Below are positions 7,296 to 10,785 of a DNA stretch of 10,785 nucleotides, piece by piece (within the stretch, counting starts at the first letter, position 1; each line of letters begins with the position of its first letter). Source of the DNA: Candidatus Egaibacter danicus (GTDB lineage Bacteria; Pseudomonadota; Gammaproteobacteria; Burkholderiales; Burkholderiaceae); NCBI GenBank assembly GCA_011391115.1, contig JAABRC010000029.1:1-10785 (forward strand), written 5' to 3'. A model generated the notes under the pieces. The model saw only the letters and a list, made by a program, of their open reading frames with translations, made no database searches and was not told the DNA's origin. The position numbers and the translations under genes were made by a program.

Positions 7296-9098
7296 TTAAA
7301 CGATCTCCTGGGGAAAGTATTTCTGGATGGTGCGCACAGGGTTGGGAGCAGCCTGCCCCAGCCCACAAATGGATGCATCGGTCATCACCACATTCAGGTC
7401 TTCCAGGGTGGCGTTGTCCCACACGGGGGCTTCCATCAGCTTCGCAGCCTTGGCTGTACCCACGCGGCAAGGCGTGCACTGGCCGCAACTCTCATGTGAA
7501 AAGAACCGCATCATGTTCAGCGCAGCATCACGCGCCCGGTCTTTCTGGCTGAGCACAATCACCGCCGCCGAGCCAATGAAGCAACCATAGGGCTGCAGTG
7601 TGTCAAAGTCCAGCGGGATGTTGTTCAGGCTGGCCGGCAGGATGCCACCGGACGCACCGCCGGGCAGATAGGCATACAACGTGTGCCCTTCCAGCATGCC
7701 GCCGCAGTATTCATCAATCAACTCCTGCACCGTGATGCCGGCCGGCGCCAGCTTGACACCCGGATGCCGGACGCGACCGCTCACGCTGAAACTACGCAGA
7801 CCCTTGCGCCCGTTACGTCCAAAACCGCTGAACCAGGCAGCACCCTTCTCCACAATGTCACGCACCCAGTACAGGGTTTCGAAATTGTGTTCCAGCGTAG
7901 GGCGACCAAACAGACCCACCTGGGCGATATAGGGCGGACGCATGCGTGGTTCACCACGTTTGCCTTCAATACTCTCGATCATGGCGGACTCTTCGCCGCA
8001 GATGTAGGCGCCGGCGCCACGGCGGAGCTCAATAGCGGGCAAGGGGCACGGCGGGCTGGCCTGAAGCCTGGCCAGTTCGGATTCCAGAATGGCGCGACAG
8101 CCGTGGTATTCATCGCGCAGGTAAACATAGCAGGTGTCGATGCCAACCACCTGAGCGGCAATCAGCAGCCCCTCCAGAAAACGGTGTGGGTCACGCTCCA
8201 GATAGGTACGATCCTTGAAGGTGCCAGGCTCGCCCTCGTCAATGTTCACTGCCATGACGCGCGGAGCGGGCTGATCCCGCACGATGCGCCATTTGCGCCC
8301 GGCGGGAAAGCCCGCGCCGCCCAACCCGCGCAGCCCGGAGTCTTCCATGGCCTTGATCACGGGCTCGGCATCCTGCTCGCCGAGTACCAGCGCGGCAGCC
8401 AGCACATATCCCCCATGCGCGCGATAGGTGTCATAGCCGGCGTAGGCAGGGGAAACCTCAATCGCCTTCGGTGCCGGAGAAACACTTTTCTCCGAATAAC
8501 CGGACGCTACAAAATGTGTAGCTGCCTGCGCAACAGGATGAAGGGTTTCAGCCGATTTCACCACCGAAACAACCACCTCCGGCGTAGCCAGGGGAACCGG
8601 GTGCTGGTGCACCACGGCCACCGGTGCCTGCTCGCATCGACCCAGACAGGGGGCGGGGATGACCCGCACGTCAGCCGAACCCAGCAGAGCTGGCAAACGT
8701 GCCAGCAAGTCTTTGGCGCCTGCCAGCTCGCAACTCAAGCCGTCACACACCCGCACGGTCAGTCCGGGGGCCTGTGCATCCCCCTTCACCACCTCGAAGT
8801 GATGGTAGAAAGTGGCCACCTCGAACACCTCAGCCATGGGGATGTTCATTTCCCTGGCCAGTGCAACGAGGTGCCGGTCGTGCAGGCAGCGATAGGCATC
8901 ATTGAGCCGATGCAAATGCTCAATCAGCAAGTCGCGGCGGTGTGGCGCTACGCCAACCAGTGCGCGCACCTCCTGCACCGACAGATCGTCTGCCTGACGA
9001 CCTTTGAGTTTGCTTTTGCGACGAATGCGCTCACGCATGTCGTCCACAGAGCCAAGGGCCACGGTTTGTATGTCTGAGGCAGGGCTGGATGGGTTCAT
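7296..9098 (-). CDS. fdsB: NAD-dependent formate dehydrogenase, fused NuoE/NuoF-like diaphorase subunit (FdsG-FdsB fusion, FDH1B-like)
   Basis: This subunit takes electrons from the catalytic subunit and reduces NAD+ at an FMN site. It fuses two modules that are separate in the three-subunit enzymes. The N-terminal NuoE/FdsG-like thioredoxin-fold module reaches to about residue 185 and carries a [2Fe-2S] set, CDGLSC and CLGRC. The NuoF/FdsB-like module has LRGLGGAGFP (NADH/FMN binding), NIDEGEPGTFKDR, GAGAYICGEES with EGKRGEPR (FMN pocket), and the [4Fe-4S] set SCGQCTPCR plus the Cys of SICGLG. Using the longer TTG-start numbering (606 residues), the ligands are C124, C129, C157, C161 and C544, C547, C550, C584. 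I chose the ATG at 9098 (600 residues) because it fits the predicted promoter; a TTG at 9116 is also in frame. Neither start has a clear ribosome binding site. The stop directly abuts the next ATG (TAAATG). The linker at about residues 188-222 contains a hairpin repeat. Confidence 0.95.
   Translation of the reverse strand: MNPSSPASDIQTVALGSVDDMRERIRRKSKLKGRQADDLSVQEVRALVGVAPHRRDLLIEHLHRLNDAYRCLHDRHLVALAREMNIPMAEVFEVATFYHHFEVVKGDAQAPGLTVRVCDGLSCELAGAKDLLARLPALLGSADVRVIPAPCLGRCEQAPVAVVHQHPVPLATPEVVVSVVKSAETLHPVAQAATHFVASGYSEKSVSPAPKAIEVSPAYAGYDTYRAHGGYVLAAALVLGEQDAEPVIKAMEDSGLRGLGGAGFPAGRKWRIVRDQPAPRVMAVNIDEGEPGTFKDRTYLERDPHRFLEGLLIAAQVVGIDTCYVYLRDEYHGCRAILESELARLQASPPCPLPAIELRRGAGAYICGEESAMIESIEGKRGEPRMRPPYIAQVGLFGRPTLEHNFETLYWVRDIVEKGAAWFSGFGRNGRKGLRSFSVSGRVRHPGVKLAPAGITVQELIDEYCGGMLEGHTLYAYLPGGASGGILPASLNNIPLDFDTLQPYGCFIGSAAVIVLSQKDRARDAALNMMRFFSHESCGQCTPCRVGTAKAAKLMEAPVWDNATLEDLNVVMTDASICGLGQAAPNPVRTIQKYFPQEIV
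7305..7309 (-). promoter_or_regulatory. Ribosome binding site of fdsA inside the end of fdsB
   Basis: AGGAG on the minus strand lies 9 bases before the fdsA ATG, within the last codons of the upstream gene. The stop and start codons are contiguous (TAAATG), an arrangement that favours translational coupling and balanced subunit amounts. Confidence 0.75.
8506..8545 (+). repeat. Hairpin repeat copy 2, inside the fdsB fusion linker
   Basis: A perfect 6-base inverted repeat with a 5-base loop, GCTACA-AAATG-TGTAGC (8506-8522), is followed by TG, a TGCGCA block (8527-8532) and AAGGG (8541-8545). The offsets equal those of the copy at 941-980. It encodes part of the variable linker between the NuoE-like and NuoF-like modules (about residues 191-204), where an insertion would be tolerated. 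Confidence 0.6.
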
Positions 9099-9131
9099 AA
9101 AAATATGTGCAGGCAAACTTGGGTGTGACTG

Positions 9132-9161
9132 AGTATCTGGCGCCTTTCAGCGCCCGGTCAA
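9132..9161 (-). promoter_or_regulatory. Predicted sigma70-like promoter of the NAD-linked formate dehydrogenase genes
   Basis: Read on the minus strand, TTGACC (9161-9156; 5 of 6 to consensus) and GATACT (9137-9132; 4 of 6) are 18 bases apart. A start site near 9125 would leave a leader of about 27 bases before the ATG at 9098, but only about 9 bases before the alternative TTG at 9116. The spacer carries a small GGCGC/GCGCC inverted repeat. The -35 box overlaps the 14-base palindrome, which suits control by the neighbouring LysR protein. Confidence 0.5.
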
Positions 9162-9189
9162 ATTGATTTGAAACATGAACTGATTCAAA
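9158..9189 (-). promoter_or_regulatory. Candidate LysR operator: two overlapping dyads
   Basis: Two symmetric elements share one arm. TCAAAT-TG-ATTTGA (9158-9171) is a near-perfect 14-base palindrome. TTTGAA (9167-9172) pairs as an inverted repeat with TTCAAA (9184-9189) across 11 bases. Together they give three similarly spaced half-sites reaching from the -35 box upstream, where a LysR activator tetramer would be expected to bind. The symmetry is seen directly; assignment to the adjacent LysR protein is inference. Confidence 0.5.
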
Positions 9190-9227
9190 AACTAAATGCC
9201 GCAACGCAACATTTAATTGGTATCTGG

Positions 9228-10172
9228 TCAGGCGACCAACAATCCACTGTGCGCCGCCGCGTGGCGCAACCACGCACTGTCCTGTGCCAGCGTCAACGCG
9301 GCCTCGAGTGCACGCGACGGCCGGGCGGCCGAATGGGACATGAAGCCGACGGCCGTGCGTATCTCTGGACCTGTCAGGGGCAAGGCCTCCAGCTCCCGGT
9401 AGCCACGTACGGCGCCCACCAGCGCCCCGGGCATCACACTGCAGACGCTACCAGCCACCACACTGAGGGCCATGGTCAGAAGGGAGTTGGTCTCGATTGC
9501 CGGTTTCACTGTGACACCTGCCGTGGTAAAGGCGGCATCAACAATCATTCGGTTATGCATGTCAGGGGTGAGCAGACACAAAGGCAGCTCGGCTGCATCT
9601 TTCCAGCGGATTTTGGGGCCGATCTGAAGGCTGTCAGCGTGGGGTTTCGCCGCCCGGCGCAGCAGGAAATAGTGCTCGGTGTATTGCGGCCAGGCCGTCA
9701 GCCGCGTGCCTTTCAGGTCCATCCGCTCGGTATAGCCCAGCGCCAGGTCGATCGACAGGTCGCCGAGCCCTTTCTCCAGTTCAGTGGAACTCAGTGACAG
9801 CACAGCCAGCTGGATGCCTGGATGGCGGGCCTGCAGCATCGCCGCAAAACGCGCCAGGATGGGCATGGCTGTTGGAACGGCACCAATCCGCATGGCGCCT
9901 CTGGGAAGATTCGTTTCGCTGCTCAGTTCCTGTTGCAACAGCGCGTGCTCATGCAGCATGAAGTGGGCAGTAGCCAGCACGCGCTCACCTTCGGGTGTGA
10001 GACCCGCGTAGGTGCGGTCACGCTTGACAATGACCACATTGAACTCGGCCTCCAGAGCCCGCAGCGCGTTGGACAGCGCCGGTTGCGTGATGTGGCAGGC
10101 CTGCGCCGCACGTCCAAAATGTTTGTGCTCGTGAAGTGCAACCAGGTATTTCAGCGAGCTCAGGAGATTCAT
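9228..10172 (-). CDS. LysR-family transcriptional regulator, candidate regulator of the formate dehydrogenase operon (FdsR-like)
   Basis: This 314-residue protein has the standard LysR-type layout and length. A winged helix-turn-helix occupies about residues 3-60 (LKYLVALHEHKHFGRAAQAC, then ITQPALSNALRALE), followed by a linker helix and a periplasmic-binding-like effector domain at about 90-300. The ATG at 10172 gives the canonical LysR N-terminus. I see no clear Shine-Dalgarno sequence before it, so translation may be coupled to the upstream ATPase gene. The gene lies directly upstream of the NAD-linked formate dehydrogenase genes, in the same direction, and is separated from them by a promoter-bearing gap. 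LysR regulators called FdsR are known beside fds operons, for example in Cupriavidus necator. Assignment as the regulator of this operon rests on position and on the dyad symmetry found at 9158-9189. The effector, possibly formate, cannot be read from the sequence. Confidence 0.9.
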   Translation of the reverse strand: MNLLSSLKYLVALHEHKHFGRAAQACHITQPALSNALRALEAEFNVVIVKRDRTYAGLTPEGERVLATAHFMLHEHALLQQELSSETNLPRGAMRIGAVPTAMPILARFAAMLQARHPGIQLAVLSLSSTELEKGLGDLSIDLALGYTERMDLKGTRLTAWPQYTEHYFLLRRAAKPHADSLQIGPKIRWKDAAELPLCLLTPDMHNRMIVDAAFTTAGVTVKPAIETNSLLTMALSVVAGSVCSVMPGALVGAVRGYRELEALPLTGPEIRTAVGFMSHSAARPSRALEAALTLAQDSAWLRHAAAHSGLLVA

Positions 10173-10195
10173 GCGGGATAGCCAGACTCAGCCAA

Positions 10196-10785
10196 TCAGG
10201 TGTCTTTGGAGATCTTGATTGAGGGAAATTTCGAGGAAAAATCCTTGTTCTTGGCTGCGATCGACACCGCCACCTGCCGGGCGACCGCCTTGTAAATGCC
10301 AGCCACTTCGCCATCAGGATCAGCCACCACGGTAGGCTTTCCATTGTCGGCCTGCAGGCGAATCTGCATGTTGAGCGGCAGGGCACCCAGGTAATCCATG
10401 CCATATTCGGCCGCCATTTTTTTGCCGCCGTCAGCGCCAAAAATGTGTTCAACATGACCACAGTTGCTGCACACATGAACTGCCATGTTTTCCACAATGC
10501 CCAATATTGGCACACCCACCTTTTCAAACATCTTGATGCCTTTTTTGGCATCCAGCAAGGCAATATCCTGCGGCGTAGTCACAATCACCGCGCCCGTCAT
10601 CGGAACGCGCTGGCTCAGCGTCAGCTGGATATCGCCCGTGCCGGGGGGCATGTCCACAATCAGGTAATCCAGATATTTCCAGTTGGTCTGACGCAGCAAT
10701 TGCTCCAGCGCCTGGGTGGCCATGGGACCACGCCAGATCATGGCTTCGTCCTGCGCTACCAGAAAACCGATGGACATGACCTGCA
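10196..10785 (-). CDS. apbC: Mrp/ApbC family iron-sulfur carrier P-loop ATPase (C-terminal part; 5' end outside window)
   Basis: This is the C-terminal part of an Mrp/NBP35-type ParA-like ATPase, a cytoplasmic family that holds a bridging [4Fe-4S] cluster between two subunits and passes it to apo-proteins. The visible reading frame runs off the window edge. The Met at 10777 is internal, because the frame stays open upstream and the MSIGFLV stretch is a family-internal motif. Seen here: the DMPPGTGD Walker-B-like segment (about residues 42-49 counted from that Met), the TTPQDIALLDAKKG stretch, the ENMAVHVCSNCGH segment with its CxxC pair (about C103 and C106), and a LGALPL motif. The N-terminal Walker A is outside the window. 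The pair is CSNC where many relatives have CPNC, which should not affect cluster binding. The LysR gene begins 23 bases after the stop, so the two may be co-transcribed. A link to Fe-S supply for the formate dehydrogenases is possible, but this ATPase is a common housekeeping gene. Confidence 0.93.
   Translation of the reverse strand, partial: QVMSIGFLVAQDEAMIWRGPMATQALEQLLRQTNWKYLDYLIVDMPPGTGDIQLTLSQRVPMTGAVIVTTPQDIALLDAKKGIKMFEKVGVPILGIVENMAVHVCSNCGHVEHIFGADGGKKMAAEYGMDYLGALPLNMQIRLQADNGKPTVVADPDGEVAGIYKAVARQVAVSIAAKNKDFSSKFPSIKISKDT

Noticed and set aside
5922..7499. Long plus-strand open frame (525 codons) opposite fdsA and the end of fdsB
   Set aside because: It is antisense to the Fe-S and MopB motifs of fdsA. 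No family features, and no ribosome binding site or promoter context was seen.
7683..9077. Long plus-strand open frame (464 codons) opposite fdsB
   Set aside because: It is a complementary-strand shadow of the NuoE/NuoF-like gene with no coherent protein features.
9139..9154. GGCGC/GCGCC inverted repeat after the LysR gene as a possible terminator
   Set aside because: The stem is only 5 base pairs, there is no following T-run, and it lies inside the spacer of the predicted promoter.

Overview
The window reads as a chromosomal formate-metabolism locus from a betaproteobacterium, most likely Burkholderiales and probably Comamonadaceae. This rests on the protein style, the GC-rich codon use and the gene set, and it is an inference, not a database result. 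Every gene I can support lies on the minus strand, so transcription runs from the high coordinates to the low ones.

Reading in the direction of transcription: (i) 10785-10196 is the 3' part of an Mrp/ApbC-type Fe-S carrier ATPase gene, cut by the window edge. (ii) 10172-9228 is a LysR-family regulator, an FdsR-like candidate. (iii) 9227-9099 is a short intergenic region with a good sigma70-like promoter and overlapping TTTGAA-type dyads, where the regulator probably acts. (iv) 9098-7296 and 7295-4425 encode a two-subunit, molybdenum/bis-MGD, NAD-linked cytoplasmic formate dehydrogenase. The first subunit is a fused NuoE+NuoF-like diaphorase and the second is the FdsA-like catalytic subunit with a Cys ligand to Mo. 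(v) 4372-3815, 3822-3127, 3200-1062 and 1059-427 encode a DUF3305 protein, a DUF3306 protein, a large multi-cluster ferredoxin and a TorD-type molybdoenzyme chaperone, mostly with overlapping ends. (vi) 270-67 encodes a 67-residue twin-arginine protein of the 'formate dehydrogenase region TAT target' type. A ribosome binding site at 12-9 then points to a further gene starting at the window edge, presumably the catalytic subunit of an exported respiratory formate dehydrogenase.

The genes therefore appear to join two formate-oxidising systems in one co-directional block. A soluble enzyme would make NADH from formate, and the accessory genes of a Tat-exported enzyme would feed formate electrons to the respiratory chain. 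The accessory genes sit between the two enzymes and could serve either or both. The usual fdsC (FdhD-type sulfurtransferase) and fdsD genes are not present after fdsA.

The least expected signal is a pair of about 40-bp hairpin-containing repeats. One is inside the TorD gene (941-980) and the other is inside the linker of the fused NuoE-NuoF gene (8506-8545). They have the same orientation, geometry and reading frame, and their stems differ by compensatory changes. I see no tRNA, rRNA, CRISPR array, insertion sequence or gene on the plus strand. The long plus-strand open frames are antisense shadows of the Fe-S and molybdoenzyme genes.
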